Positions 7,965 to 16,359 are shown, counted from the first letter of the stretch. The stretch: 64,000 nt of DNA from Haloplanus vescus (GCF_900107665.1 NZ_FNQT01000001.1:1371270-1435269); one strand, 5' to 3'. The notes: generated by a model from the letters alone, not told the origin. A program made the numbers and translations.

Positions 7965-9193
7965 TTGAGCGTGCCGATGCCGATGAGTCGCCAGCGCGCG
8001 CCGACGCGGCGATTGATGGCGATTTGGGCGCCCGCTTCCGCACAGACCGGGCGCTTCAGCGATACTTCACACTCGCCGGACCGGGCGCTGGTCACGGCAC
8101 CGACCGTCGTCGCGGTGCCGATGGTGAGCATCAGCGGCTCACCCGTCGAGATGTCTTCGATTTCCTCCTCGTCCTCGCCGACAACGCGGTCGAGCAGTTC
8201 CACGTCCATCTCGAAGGACTCGTAGGTCGGCGGGAGCGTTCCGGGCTCGCCCGCGACCTGTCCCGCCAGCGCGTCACCCTTCGTGAGCGCGGGGTCGAGA
8301 CCGGTCCCGACGCCGAGGAGGCCGCCGGGCCGAGCCACGTCGACGGTCTGGCCGCCCGCCTGTAGCGAGCGAACCTCGGTCGTAATCGGGCGCCACTCGG
8401 TCTGGCCCTCCTCGTCGATTTCGCGGCCGGGACGGAGTTCGATTTCGTCGCCGACTTCGAGCGTCCCGTCGACGAGACTGCCGCCGACGACGCCGCCGTT
8501 GAGATCCTCCCACGTCGTGCCGGGACGGTTGATGTCGAAACTGCGGGCCGCGAACATCTGTGCCGGCTTCGTCTCGTCGCGGTCCGGCGTCGGAATCTCC
8601 TCCTCGATGGCGCCGATGAGGAGGTCCATGTTCACTTCCTGCTGGGCGCTGACCGGGACGATGGGGGCGTCCTCGGCGACGGTCCCCTCGACGAAGGATT
8701 CGATTTCCTCGTAGTTCTCCATCGCCCGCTCGCGGTCGACGAGGTCGATTTTGTTCTGGGCGATGACGATGTTCTCGACGCCGACGATGTCGAGGGCCAT
8801 CAGGTGTTCTTCGGTCTGAGCCTGCGGCACCGGGTCCGTGGCGCTCACGACCAGTACCGCACCGTCCATGAGCGCCGCACCCGCGAGCATCGTCGCCATC
8901 AGCGTCTCGTGACCCGGGGCGTCGACGAAGGACACCGTCCGAAGCGGTTCGCTCTCGGACCCGTCGGCACAGGTTTCGTCGACAGTGAACGCTTCCGGTT
9001 CGTCGACCCCGGGGCACTTACGGAACGTCGCGTCCGCGTACCCGAGTCGGATGGAGATGCCGCGTTTCATCTCCTCGGAGTGCTGGTCCGTCCACGACCC
9101 GCTGAGGGCCTGCACCAACGTCGTCTTGCCGTGATCGACGTGGCCAACGAGACCGATGTTCACCTCCGGTTGCTGATGTGTTTCCGTTGCCAT
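7961..9193 (-). CDS. eif2g: translation initiation factor aIF2 subunit gamma
   Basis: 410 residues. GTPase motifs are G1 [10 protein letters not shown] (residue 17), G2 region with [12 protein letters not shown], a Cys-containing knuckle (CPGVDE and a second Cys after an acidic spacer), G3 DAPGHE (residue 91), G4 AQNKIDLV (residue 146) and G5 PVSAQQEV. Domains II and III follow ([21 protein letters not shown]). With alpha and beta subunits it delivers initiator Met-tRNA to the ribosome. It heads the minus-strand translation/transcription operon. Confidence 0.97.
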   Translation of the reverse strand: MATETHQQPEVNIGLVGHVDHGKTTLVQALSGSWTDQHSEEMKRGISIRLGYADATFRKCPGVDEPEAFTVDETCADGSESEPLRTVSFVDAPGHETLMATMLAGAALMDGAVLVVSATDPVPQAQTEEHLMALDIVGVENIVIAQNKIDLVDRERAMENYEEIESFVEGTVAEDAPIVPVSAQQEVNMDLLIGAIEEEIPTPDRDETKPAQMFAARSFDINRPGTTWEDLNGGVVGGSLVDGTLEVGDEIELRPGREIDEEGQTEWRPITTEVRSLQAGGQTVDVARPGGLLGVGTGLDPALTKGDALAGQVAGEPGTLPPTYESFEMDVELLDRVVGEDEEEIEDISTGEPLMLTIGTATTVGAVTSARSGECEVSLKRPVCAEAGAQIAINRRVGARWRLIGIGTLK

Positions 9194-9321
9194 TGAGAGT
9201 AATCTTGGAGGATTTTCGCCCCCTGGCGGTGATAAGCTTGCTGTTTGCCGACGAGGAGTGACACGACGGGAAATCGCCGCCGGACCGACGCCTCTTTGCC
9301 CCGACCGACCCCACGCCCGCT

Positions 9322-9945
9322 ATGCTCCGGTACGTCACGACCAACGCGGGGAAGGTCCGCGAGGCCCGCGATTACCTCGACAGCGAGGTGTCACAACTCG
9401 ACTTCGACTACACCGAGATTCAGGCGCCCGACCTCGAACCCATCGCCGCCCGCGGCGCCCGCGAGGCCTACCGCCACGCCGGCGAACCCGCCCTCGTCGA
9501 CGACGCCGGCCTGTTCGTCGACGCCCTCGACGGCTTCCCCGGCCCCTACTCCGCCTACGCCGAGGAGACGTTGGGGATGGAACGCGTCGGCCACCTCGCC
9601 CGCGACGCCGCCGACCCCGCCCGCGCCGAGTTCCGCTGCGTGCTCGCGTACTGCGACGGCGACGCCTTCGACGCCAGTCCCGACCCGGTCGACCGTGCGG
9701 ACCGCGCCGCCGCCGCGGCGACCGACGACCGGGAGGAGCAAGACGACGCCCTCCCCGTCAAACTGTTCAGCGGCGTCGTCAGAGGCCGCATCGTCGAACC
9801 GCGCGGCGACGGCGGCTTCGGCTACGACCCGGTCTTCGAACACGACGGGACGACGTTCGCGGAGATGAGCGCCGCCGAGAAAAACGCCGTCTCCCACCGC
9901 GGCCGGGCGCTCGAACAGTTCGCCGAGTGGTACGCGACGCGATAG
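9322..9945 (+). CDS. non-canonical purine NTP pyrophosphatase (ITPase, RdgB/HAM1 family)
   Basis: 207 residues. The start MLRYVTTNAGKVREARDYL contains the family (S/T)xNxxK substrate motif (TTNAGK). ALVDDAGLFVDALDGFPGPYSAYAEET near residue 65 and GGFGYDPVFEHDG near 160, with SHRGRALEQF at the end, complete the signature. It hydrolyses dITP and XTP to keep deaminated purines out of DNA. An insertion of about 35 acidic/alanine residues precedes the GFGYDPVF motif, which is common in haloarchaeal members. The promoter region is shared divergently with aIF2 gamma. Confidence 0.94.
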   Translation: MLRYVTTNAGKVREARDYLDSEVSQLDFDYTEIQAPDLEPIAARGAREAYRHAGEPALVDDAGLFVDALDGFPGPYSAYAEETLGMERVGHLARDAADPARAEFRCVLAYCDGDAFDASPDPVDRADRAAAAATDDREEQDDALPVKLFSGVVRGRIVEPRGDGGFGYDPVFEHDGTTFAEMSAAEKNAVSHRGRALEQFAEWYATR

Positions 9946-9985
9946 CGGCCAAAGGCACTTGCAGTCGCTGTGACAACGGCTACGT

Positions 9986-10576
9986 ATGCCCCTCCACCGA
10001 CTCGCGGAGCGGTCGGCACCCCTGTCGGTCCCCCTGTTCGTGTTCGCCCTCGCGGCGACGGCCCTACTCGTCGTCCCCGCAGTCGCGGCGGGCCCCCTAT
10101 CGCTCGCCGAGGCGTACCTCATCGCGGTGGCACTCTCCATCCTCGCCGTCGCCAACGGCGCCCCGTACGCGGTAGTCGTCGCTGTCGGGACGCTCCCACT
10201 CGTGTGGCTTGACAGCGCCGGCTACGCCTCGCCCGAGGCGGCCGTTGGCGACACGTCCAGAACTGGCGTCGCCGTCCACCACGTCGCTGTCGGCTTCGGC
10301 TACGGCCTCGCGTCCGCGTGCGTTGGAAGCGTGCTCGTCGGGGCGGAACTGGCGGGGCTCCCGCTTCCGAGTGGCTTCGTGGTGCCCTCCGGCGCCGCCG
10401 TCGGCGGCCTACTGATCGGCGGGGCGTTCGTGTCCCTCCAGTCGTGGCGATACCGGACGCTCGGCACGGCGCTTGACTGGCGGACGGCAGGGACGACGGT
10501 CGGACTCGGCGTCTTGCTGGCGCTGTCGCCGGCGGTGACGTACTGGCAGTTCGGCGGGCGACTGGGCGGCCTGTAG
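9986..10576 (+). CDS. multi-pass membrane protein, unknown function
   Basis: 196 residues with about five or six hydrophobic segments (near residues 14-36, 45-65, 67-80, 104-122, 130-150 and 170-185). Charged residues are few and concentrated in short loops (DWRTAGTT, SWRYR). No transport, enzyme or receptor motif is visible. Spacing of 40 bases to the ITPase gene would allow one transcript. Unknown haloarchaeal membrane protein. Confidence 0.75.
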   Translation: MPLHRLAERSAPLSVPLFVFALAATALLVVPAVAAGPLSLAEAYLIAVALSILAVANGAPYAVVVAVGTLPLVWLDSAGYASPEAAVGDTSRTGVAVHHVAVGFGYGLASACVGSVLVGAELAGLPLPSGFVVPSGAAVGGLLIGGAFVSLQSWRYRTLGTALDWRTAGTTVGLGVLLALSPAVTYWQFGGRLGGL

Positions 10577-10581
10577 CGAAG

Positions 10582-11055
10582 TCACGCCCGCGGGTCGCGG
10601 TCCGGGCCCGGATACTCTCCACCGACGACCTCTCGATACAGACTCTCGGCGTCGAACAGCGTGTCGAACGCGCTGGGATGGCGAGGACTGGTCTCGACTC
10701 TGCCCCGGAGGGCCGCGCCCGCCGACGCCGACTGGAGCGACTCGTCGAGCGTCAGGAGATGCATCGCGCCGCCGCGGTAGGCCGACGCGAGCGCCGGGTG
10801 GTCCTCGGCCGGATGCGAGACGAGTTCGCACTCGGGTTCGATTCGGTCGCGCCACGCCTGCGCCAGCTCGTCGTCCGCGAGCGTTCGGACGACGGCGGCG
10901 GCGTCGTCGAGCAACGGCGTGCTGGCGACGAGAGTCATCCACGAGTGCTCGCGGACGTGGTCGAGCGCGGCCCGCGAGGCGCCGCCGATGAGGAGGTCCG
11001 CCACGAGAACGTCGGCGTCCGCGGTCACGCGGGCGGGCGACGGCTCAGTCGGCAT
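10582..11055 (-). CDS. PIN-like protein (DUF7384-type), partner of a 32-residue protein
   Basis: 157 residues. An Asp pair near the N-terminus (TADADVLVADLL), a mid acidic segment (LLDDAAAVV), and HPALASAYRGGAMHLLTLDESL carry PIN-like spacing of acidic residues; from memory this corresponds to haloarchaeal DUF7384, which is PIN-like. It overlaps the upstream 32-codon gene by 11 bases, so translation is coupled. It might be a nuclease kept with a small partner, as in toxin-antitoxin pairs, or a housekeeping RNase; the sequence does not decide. Confidence 0.72.
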   Translation of the reverse strand: MPTEPSPARVTADADVLVADLLIGGASRAALDHVREHSWMTLVASTPLLDDAAAVVRTLADDELAQAWRDRIEPECELVSHPAEDHPALASAYRGGAMHLLTLDESLQSASAGAALRGRVETSPRHPSAFDTLFDAESLYREVVGGEYPGPDRDPRA

Positions 11056-11143
11056 CGGCTCGGTGCTGGTCGAGTGCGTCTGTCACGTCCGCCTCAGTGC
11101 TGTCGTAGCAGTCGGCGCGCGCGAAGAGGTCGGCCCACGTCAT
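11045..11143 (-). CDS. 32-residue acidic protein upstream of the PIN-like gene
   Basis: ATG at 11143, TGA at 11045-11047. The product is MTWADLFARADCYDSTEADV followed by TDALDQHRADAD: acidic, amphipathic and helical in appearance. It overlaps the PIN-like gene's start by 11 bases, the kind of overlap seen when two proteins are made together. It is below the usual gene-calling length. Role unknown; a regulatory or antitoxin-like partner is only a guess. Confidence 0.55.
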   Translation of the reverse strand: MTWADLFARADCYDSTEADVTDALDQHRADAD

Positions 11144-11223
11144 ACCCACCTCTCGGTTCGGGGACACAAAGAGCCTTGTCGACGACCCTGATCGCTCGAC
11201 GGCAGACCCTTGTCTGACGCATG

Positions 11224-11229
11224 TTTAAG
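11224..11229 (+). promoter_or_regulatory. TATA-like element (TTTAAG) before the candidate structured RNA
   Basis: TTTAAG lies about 27 bases upstream of the first strong stem at 11252, the spacing expected between a haloarchaeal TATA box and its start site. No open reading frame with haloarchaeal character follows on this strand. Confidence 0.35.
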
Positions 11230-11250
11230 TCAGGGGCTAGTAAGTGTTGG

Positions 11251-11425
11251 ACCGGGCGCGCACTACCGGCTTCAGTTCCCATCCTCCCCACCCGCGCGCC
11301 CGGCACACCCCACTGGCACCTCGGTGCTCGGCGCCGTTCCCCCACGGCGCCGCCTTCGGCGATGCGTAGCCGGGGCTCCGTTCACACGCTCGCGGGCCGG
11401 GTACCGAGCGGGGTGCAGCGGTCAC
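11251..11425 (+). ncRNA. candidate structured non-coding RNA
   Basis: The segment holds consecutive hairpins: a perfect 10-bp stem (11252-11261 with 11294-11303), a GCAC/GTGC stem with a four-base CTCG loop near 11316-11327, a perfect 8-bp stem (11329-11336 with 11345-11352), a small CCTTCGG turn at 11353-11359, and CGCTCG/CGAGCG (11387-11392 with 11405-11410). It fills most of the 315-base gap between two minus-strand genes. It does not show landmark sequences I would expect of SRP RNA, RNase P RNA, tRNA or rRNA. Strand is inferred from the TATA-like element. High GC alone favours some pairing, so this is a candidate. Confidence 0.4.
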
Positions 11426-11458
11426 TTTCTCAGGAATCGAAAAGAGCGGCGCGACCGG

Positions 11459-12979
11459 TTACTCGGCGGCCGCGTTCGGCGCGTTCCGCTTGACGCTCTC
11501 GATGGCGTCGCGGACGCTACTGCGGTCCGTGTAGCCCTCGCCGCTGTCGGCGAGGATGTTGCCGTTGCGGTGGCGGAGCCGCCACCGGTGTTCGCCGGCC
11601 TCGTCCTCAAAGATTTCGAACGCCGCCAGCCCGATTTCGAGCGTGTCCGCCTCGGGGACGAGTTCGTTGACGCGTTCGAGGGCGTCCTCGGCGTCGTCCT
11701 GTCGCGTGTAGCCCTCGCCGCTCCCGGCGACGAGTTCGCCGTTCGAAGCGCGGAGCCGCCAGCGGTACTCGTCGCGTGCGTCCTCGTAGACTTCGCTCTC
11801 GAAGTCGTCGAGGCCGTCGCGAAGCCCACGAACCGCGCGACGGGCGTTGCCGTGGGTGGCGAAGCCCTCGCCCGAGGTGGCGATAATCTGGCCGTTGCGC
11901 GCGACGAGTCGCCAGCGGTACTCGCCGCCCTTGTCGCGGTACGTCTCGAAGCCGGCCGGGTCGAACCAGAGGTAGTCGGCGGGGCCGACGGTCAGCTGCA
12001 CGCTCCGAAGCGCGCGTCGCGCGTTCGACTTCGTGCTGTAGCCCTCGCCGGAGTCCGCGAGGAGGTTGCCGTTGTCGTGGACGAGTCGCCAGCGGTACTC
12101 GCCGCCTTGGTCCTCGTAGACTTCGACCGTGGCGTTGCTCTCGTGTTCCTCGACGGGTTCGAACTCGTCGTCCTCGGCCGGGATATCGGCCTCCGCGTCG
12201 AGGTCGACGACGGTGGCGCCGAGGGCGTTGCGCCGGACGCTCTGCATCCCCTTGTGGGCGTTGTGCCTGCGCGTGTAGCCCTCGCCGCTGGAAGCGATGG
12301 CGTTCCCGTTGCGGTGGCGAAGCCGCCAGCGGTACTCGCCGCCCTTGTCCTCGTAGAGTTCGAAGCGACCCTGACTCTCGTGGAGTCCGCGGAGTTCCGC
12401 AGCGAGGTCGGCTTCGTCGGCTTTGGCGTTCGCGAGCGCCGCGCGCACCGTCTCGAGTTCGGACGCGTGGCGCTCCTCCGTCGCGGCACGCTCTCGCTCT
12501 CGTTCGGCCCGCTCGGCGGCCTCAGCGGCGCGTTCGTCCGCTTCGGCGTCTGCCGACTGTGTCAAGATAGGGACGACGATGCCAGCGATGGCGATTATCA
12601 GCACGCCGAACCCGTAGAGGCCAATTATACTCCGATTCCCCGTCGCCCGACTCCAGTTGTCGGGGAAGGCGACGAGGAACCAAACGAGCGCGAGTGCGCT
12701 GATGGCGACGCCGAGGTACGTAAGCAGCGTCGCCGCCCGCCTGAGCGGCAGTCGAATGATCGGTCCAGCGAGGATGAGGACGAGCCCACCCGCGCCGAGG
12801 AGAATCGCCATCTGGCGACCCGCGCTCGCGGGCGCGGCACCGAGGCTCAGGAAGATGCCGAGCGTACCCGCGACGACGCCGACGACGAATATCCAGTAGC
12901 CGGTCACCTCACCTCCGTTGGTCGGTCGGCCGATATGCTCTCGATACCACGCTGTCAGTTGATTTGTGTTGGATGACAT
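11459..12979 (-). CDS. membrane protein with five DUF1508 (HVO_2922-type) repeats
   Basis: 506 residues. The first 130 or so hold about four membrane helices (for example YWIFVVGVVAGTLGIFLSL and IIGLYGFGVLIIAIAGIV), then a Glu/Arg/Ala-rich coiled-coil stretch to about residue 205. Five repeats follow, each with a core like YEDKGGEYRWRLRHRNGN, a G-x-SGEGY turn and a helix of the NARRALRSV type. DUF1508 is the YegP/HVO_2922 fold, a small alpha-beta domain of unknown function. A membrane-anchored five-repeat version suggests a ligand-binding or scaffolding role, which is inference. It lies just downstream of a two-repeat paralogue. Confidence 0.85.
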   Translation of the reverse strand: MSSNTNQLTAWYREHIGRPTNGGEVTGYWIFVVGVVAGTLGIFLSLGAAPASAGRQMAILLGAGGLVLILAGPIIRLPLRRAATLLTYLGVAISALALVWFLVAFPDNWSRATGNRSIIGLYGFGVLIIAIAGIVVPILTQSADAEADERAAEAAERAERERERAATEERHASELETVRAALANAKADEADLAAELRGLHESQGRFELYEDKGGEYRWRLRHRNGNAIASSGEGYTRRHNAHKGMQSVRRNALGATVVDLDAEADIPAEDDEFEPVEEHESNATVEVYEDQGGEYRWRLVHDNGNLLADSGEGYSTKSNARRALRSVQLTVGPADYLWFDPAGFETYRDKGGEYRWRLVARNGQIIATSGEGFATHGNARRAVRGLRDGLDDFESEVYEDARDEYRWRLRASNGELVAGSGEGYTRQDDAEDALERVNELVPEADTLEIGLAAFEIFEDEAGEHRWRLRHRNGNILADSGEGYTDRSSVRDAIESVKRNAPNAAAE

Positions 12980-12985
12980 CGGTTC

Positions 12986-13342
12986 CTACTCCGCTATGTC
13001 GCCGTCGGCAGCGTTCGATTTGAGTCGCGTTACCGCCTGCCGAGCGCCGCTCTTCTCGGCGTACCCCTCACCGCTGTCGGCGAGGATGTTGCCGTTCCGG
13101 TGGACGAGTCGCCAGCGATACTCGCCGCCCTTGTCCCGATACACCTCGAACGCCGCCTTGCCGACTTCCAAGACGTCCGCGTCGGGAGCGTACGCTTGCA
13201 GTCGGGTGATGGCCTCGCGCGCACCCGACTTCGACGCGTACCCCTCGCCCCCGTCAGCGACGATTTCGCCATTCTGATGCCGTGCTCGCCACCGCCACTC
13301 GTCCGCCGCGTCCTCGAACAGCTCGAATGTGATATTTGTCAT
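12986..13342 (-). CDS. DUF1508 (HVO_2922-type) protein, two repeats
   Basis: 118 residues made almost entirely of two tandem DUF1508 units: FELFEDAADEWRWRARHQNG with GGEGYASKSGAREAI, and FEVYRDKGGEYRWRLVHRNG with SGEGYAEKSGARQAV. This is the standard length of the soluble haloarchaeal protein whose fold is known from HVO_2922. Six bases separate it from the larger membrane-bound paralogue, so the two are probably co-transcribed. Function of the family is unknown. Confidence 0.9.
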   Translation of the reverse strand: MTNITFELFEDAADEWRWRARHQNGEIVADGGEGYASKSGAREAITRLQAYAPDADVLEVGKAAFEVYRDKGGEYRWRLVHRNGNILADSGEGYAEKSGARQAVTRLKSNAADGDIAE

Positions 13343-13484
13343 TTATACACATAATAGGTCAATGTGAGACACTAAATAACTTGTTGATAATCACATACAT
13401 TCAGCTGCATATCAATATCGACGTGTTCCAGCCCCATTCGTAGAGCCCAAGGTAGTTTATCTATCAGTCCCGTCGGGACGGTAG

Positions 13485-14444
13485 ATGATCACGAACGGCT
13501 GGCTCCAGCGCCATCAGGTCGCCGTCTACGCAGTCGCCGTCGCGTTGGCGATTGGCGTCGGCGTCGGTCGTCCGGAGGCGGCCCCGGTCATCGAGCGCTT
13601 CATCGACCCCGTCCTGGCCGTGTTGCTGTACGTGACCTTCCTCGAAATCCCGTTCGTTCGCCTCCGCCGCGCGTTCGCGAACGGGCGCTTCATGGCGGCG
13701 GCGCTCGGCACGAACTTCCTCGTCGTTCCGGTCGTCGTATGGGGACTCCTGCACCTGCTTCCCGCGGACCCAGTCGTCCTCGTCGGCGTGTGTCTGGTGC
13801 TCCTGACGCCGTGTATCGACTACGTCATCACGTTCACGGAACTGGCGGGCGGCGACGCCGAGCAGATTACCGCGACGACGCCGGCGCTGATGCTCGTCCA
13901 ACTCCTCCTGTTGCCCGTCTACCTCTGGCTCTTCGTCGGCCCGGCGGTGGCCGAGGCTATCGACGCCGGGCCCTTTATCGACGCTTTCCTGCGACTCATC
14001 GTCCTTCCCCTGAGCGCCGCGTGGCTGACCGAGGTGGGCGCAAAACGGTCCTCGAAAGCCGCCGCGTGGCAGGAGACGATGGCGTGGCTCCCCGTGCCGA
14101 TGATGGGCGCGACGCTGTTCGTCGTCATCGCCTCGCAGCTCCCGCGGGTCCACGACTCGCTAGCGCAGATTGCCGTCGTCGTCCCGGTCTATGTCTTGTT
14201 CCTCCTCGTGATGCCCCTACTCGGTCGGCTGGTGGCCGGACTGTTCGAGATGGACGTCGGCGAGAGTCGCGCACTCGTGTTCACCTCCGTCACCCGGAAC
14301 TCGCTGGTCGTCCTCCCGTTGGCGCTGGCGCTTCCGGCGGGCTACGAGCTGGTTCCCGCCATCGTCGTCACGCAGACGCTCGTCGAACTGACGGGGATGG
14401 TCGTGCTCACGAGAATCGTTCCGGCGTGGCTGGTGTCGGAGTGA
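13485..14444 (+). CDS. arsenic-resistance-type (Acr3/BASS) transporter
   Basis: 319 residues with about ten hydrophobic segments. FIDPVLAVLLYVTFLEIPF (residues 37-55) and LVLLTPCIDYVITFTELAGGD (around residue 104) resemble the Acr3 arsenite permease version of the bile-acid/sodium-symporter fold, whose fourth helix carries a conserved Cys. FTSVTRNSLVVLPLALALP near 266 matches the second conserved crossover. Acr3 proteins export arsenite; a related organic-anion role is also possible. No arsR or arsC gene is adjacent. Confidence 0.82.
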   Translation: MITNGWLQRHQVAVYAVAVALAIGVGVGRPEAAPVIERFIDPVLAVLLYVTFLEIPFVRLRRAFANGRFMAAALGTNFLVVPVVVWGLLHLLPADPVVLVGVCLVLLTPCIDYVITFTELAGGDAEQITATTPALMLVQLLLLPVYLWLFVGPAVAEAIDAGPFIDAFLRLIVLPLSAAWLTEVGAKRSSKAAAWQETMAWLPVPMMGATLFVVIASQLPRVHDSLAQIAVVVPVYVLFLLVMPLLGRLVAGLFEMDVGESRALVFTSVTRNSLVVLPLALALPAGYELVPAIVVTQTLVELTGMVVLTRIVPAWLVSE

Positions 14445-14739
14445 CGGTGGCGATTTCGCTACTGGAGTGAGGCCGTATGTAGGGTGTAATCGAGTACTGG
14501 CAGCGGAATTCTGGTTCATCGACGAGGACAGAGCGGAATCCCCGAAACCAAATTAACGTAGTAATATCGCTCGCGACAGCTCACACTCTGTGAGTATCAG
14601 ATACGCTGTTGAAAGCTCTGAAGAAGATGGCGTAGAGAGTAATAAGATCCTGGATCGGAGTTGAAGACGTATTTCGCCAGTTCAGTATATGATATCTAAC
14701 ACTCAGGATTTATCCGCGTGAACGCGGGGGTGGAGGTCA
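14445..14739. other. boundary region between core genes and the accessory block
   Basis: No gene recognised in 295 bases. Base composition drops from the GC-rich core to mixed. A small hairpin CCGCG-tgaa-CGCGG lies at 14714-14727, just before the stop of the next minus-strand gene, and may act as its terminator. I see no tRNA remnant or obvious attachment repeat. Confidence 0.4.
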
Positions 14740-15438
14740 CTACTCGTCGCCTTGGGCGTTCCGTCTGTGGTGTTCGCGGCGCTCAAGCCGATCCAAGTGC
14801 GTGTCAGTGTAGTCCTCGTGACCTGTGCGATCTGGCACGTAACATGGCGCGCTCGTGTTGGGGAAGAACACCGGGGTTTCGATATCGACCGGCTGCCCGG
14901 CCTGCATCCGTAGGAGTGGGACCGGTGGCGTGGTTCGGAGCGACCATGGGTTAACGGAGGTCCGGTGGACATCGGCGTCCTCCGGTGGCCGCTCGCAGGT
15001 CAACGGCGGGAGTTCGTCTCTCTCAAGATCTCGGAGCGTGAGCAGTCGGACATCGAAGGCTTGAGCGAGCCGCCAAGCACGATCCGTCAGTCGGGTGGTG
15101 TGACAGAGTACTGGCATTGCTCGCCCCAAGAAGGCAAGCAGGCAAAGTCGGATGATGACCGACTCGTCGATGGAGCGACTTTCCCAATCTTTGCATTCGG
15201 CAACCAGATAATCGGCCGGCTCATCGCGGTGGTCTCCACGACAGGCAACGACATCGGCAGTGAGTGCAACGACGGGTTCGCGGCGGGCCGCACCATAGCC
15301 CCACTCTTCAAGAGCCTTTTTGAGTTGGCGCTCTAGCCACGCACCTTGTCCTGGACCACGTCCATGGGTGATTTCACGTGGGGGATCATGGGGATCCAGC
15401 TCCGTCTCATCAACTTCCTCATCACTCTGGTCACTCAT
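14740..15438 (-). CDS. PD-(D/E)XK-like nuclease-fold protein
   Basis: 232 residues from the ATG at 15438, which overlaps the upstream stop by 8 bases. After a disordered acidic start, GAWLERQLKKALEEWGYGAARRE is followed by ADVVACRGD and YLVAECKDWESRSIDESVI: Asp...ECK spacing fits a restriction-endonuclease-like core as in Mrr. The helix that follows and TRLTDRAWRLAQAFDVRLLTL look like the conserved second half. The C-terminal 70 residues (PPVPLLRMQAG, VFFPNTSAPCYVPDR) are not recognised. No methyltransferase is nearby, so a restriction role is not supported; mobile-element maintenance is possible. Confidence 0.62.
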   Translation of the reverse strand: MSDQSDEEVDETELDPHDPPREITHGRGPGQGAWLERQLKKALEEWGYGAARREPVVALTADVVACRGDHRDEPADYLVAECKDWESRSIDESVIIRLCLLAFLGRAMPVLCHTTRLTDRAWRLAQAFDVRLLTLRDLERDELPPLTCERPPEDADVHRTSVNPWSLRTTPPVPLLRMQAGQPVDIETPVFFPNTSAPCYVPDRTGHEDYTDTHLDRLERREHHRRNAQGDE

Positions 15439-15799
15439 CGTTAGTGGCCTCCTGTTGGTCGGCTTCGGTGTGTGATAGGAGACTAGAGTCGTGTGAATCA
15501 GTGGTCGTCTCGTTGGTTGCGGGGGACGTGGCTGCTGGGTCGTCGGGCGGTGTCTCAAGGTGGTTGGCCACCCGTTCGAGCGCTCGAGCGAGGTCACGGG
15601 CCTGGGTCGGGGTGAGTTCCGTGGTGGTCAGCCCCCAGTGACCTCCAAATCCGATCAGGAGCGTCCGGTCAGCTGTAGCTTTGGGAGTGACCTCAAGAGT
15701 AGCGCGTGAGTATTCGTCTTCGAGTTGGCGTGTGACGCCAGTCTCGACGGTGAAGCTCGATTCGTCCGTGGATCGCTCGTCGTCTGGAAGGTGTGACAT
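15431..15799 (-). CDS. small hypothetical protein co-transcribed with the nuclease-fold gene
   Basis: 122 residues. The middle shows TLLIGFGGHWGLTTTELTPTQARDLARALERVANHLE, a strand followed by a long helix that pairs well with a beta-sheet protein; both ends are low-complexity and acidic (Asp/Glu/Ser/Thr). The 8-base overlap with the nuclease-fold gene indicates co-translation. I do not recognise the family. Confidence 0.6.
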   Translation of the reverse strand: MSHLPDDERSTDESSFTVETGVTRQLEDEYSRATLEVTPKATADRTLLIGFGGHWGLTTTELTPTQARDLARALERVANHLETPPDDPAATSPATNETTTDSHDSSLLSHTEADQQEATNDE

Positions 15800-15814
15800 T
15801 GGAGTGGGTGGTGG

Positions 15815-16312
15815 TTAGCGGGACGGGAGTGTGGTGGAACTGGTCGAAGCTGGCTCGGCCGTCGGGGAGATTGCCTCAAGGACCCACGACTGGGGAGCCT
15901 GGCGCGTGTGCAGCCCGCGGAGTCCACAGTGATATGTAGCGAGGATGGAGAGCACACGGGGAGGCACGTAGTGAGTGGCCGGGGTCCCGACGATTTCCAA
16001 TATCGGGTGGTCGACGTGGGGATTGTCGGTACAGATGTCTGTGGTACGGACCTCAGTGATGGGCTGGAGAACCTCTGCGCACCGCTGGAGCGACGCATCT
16101 GGGGTGGCGCGTGATTTGGAATGAGTGAGGTTGGAAGTGGATCCGCCAGTCTGGGAGTGAGTAGCGGCTGTGTCCTGACAAGAATGGATCGCAATCCGTT
16201 CAGGAAGGCCAACGACCCCACAGACTGGACAGCGCTGTAGCTGCGGGCTGGCTGTATCGTGAGTTAGTGACTGTACGACAGGTTCTTTATTGGGTGGTTC
16301 GGAGTTTCTCAT
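15815..16312 (-). CDS. hypothetical protein with one CPVCG zinc knuckle
   Basis: 165 residues. A CPVCGVVGLPERIAIHSC segment near residue 28 has Cys and His positions suited to a C2H2/C2HC zinc finger. The rest is Ser/Thr/Pro-rich and unrecognised, with a short hydrophobic run (ILEIVGTPATHYVPPRVLSIL) near residue 105. A competing frame on the same strand lacks such motifs. It is the first gene of the minus-strand trio 16312 to 14740, and its promoter faces the winged-helix gene divergently. Confidence 0.5.
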   Translation of the reverse strand: MRNSEPPNKEPVVQSLTHDTASPQLQRCPVCGVVGLPERIAIHSCQDTAATHSQTGGSTSNLTHSKSRATPDASLQRCAEVLQPITEVRTTDICTDNPHVDHPILEIVGTPATHYVPPRVLSILATYHCGLRGLHTRQAPQSWVLEAISPTAEPASTSSTTLPSR

Positions 16313-16359
16313 GCTTCGTCTGGTTGGCGAAGCGCGGTCGGACGTGTTGGCGCACGTCC
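16313..16359. repeat. two adjacent inverted repeats in a divergent promoter region
   Basis: GCTTCG (16313-16318) pairs with CGAAGC (16328-16333) and GGACGTG (16340-16346) pairs with CACGTCC (16353-16359), each around a short loop. They lie at the 5' end of the minus-strand trio, within the divergent intergenic region before the winged-helix gene. They could be operators or 5' leader hairpins. Confidence 0.4.

Noticed and set aside
11251..11425. Idea that the structured segment is SRP RNA or RNase P RNA
   Set aside because: Too short (about 175 bases) and lacking the conserved landmark sequences of either RNA on both strands as far as I could see.
11210..12976. 588-codon plus-strand frame opposite the DUF1508 genes
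   Set aside because: It mirrors the repeated minus-strand genes in a high-GC region; its repeats (such as SPAVLAALV) are the complement of the DUF1508 repeats and it has no domain.
15655..16221. 188-codon minus-strand frame overlapping two called genes
   Set aside because: Ser/Pro/Arg-rich with no motif; the competing frame at 15815-16312 has a zinc knuckle and better composition.
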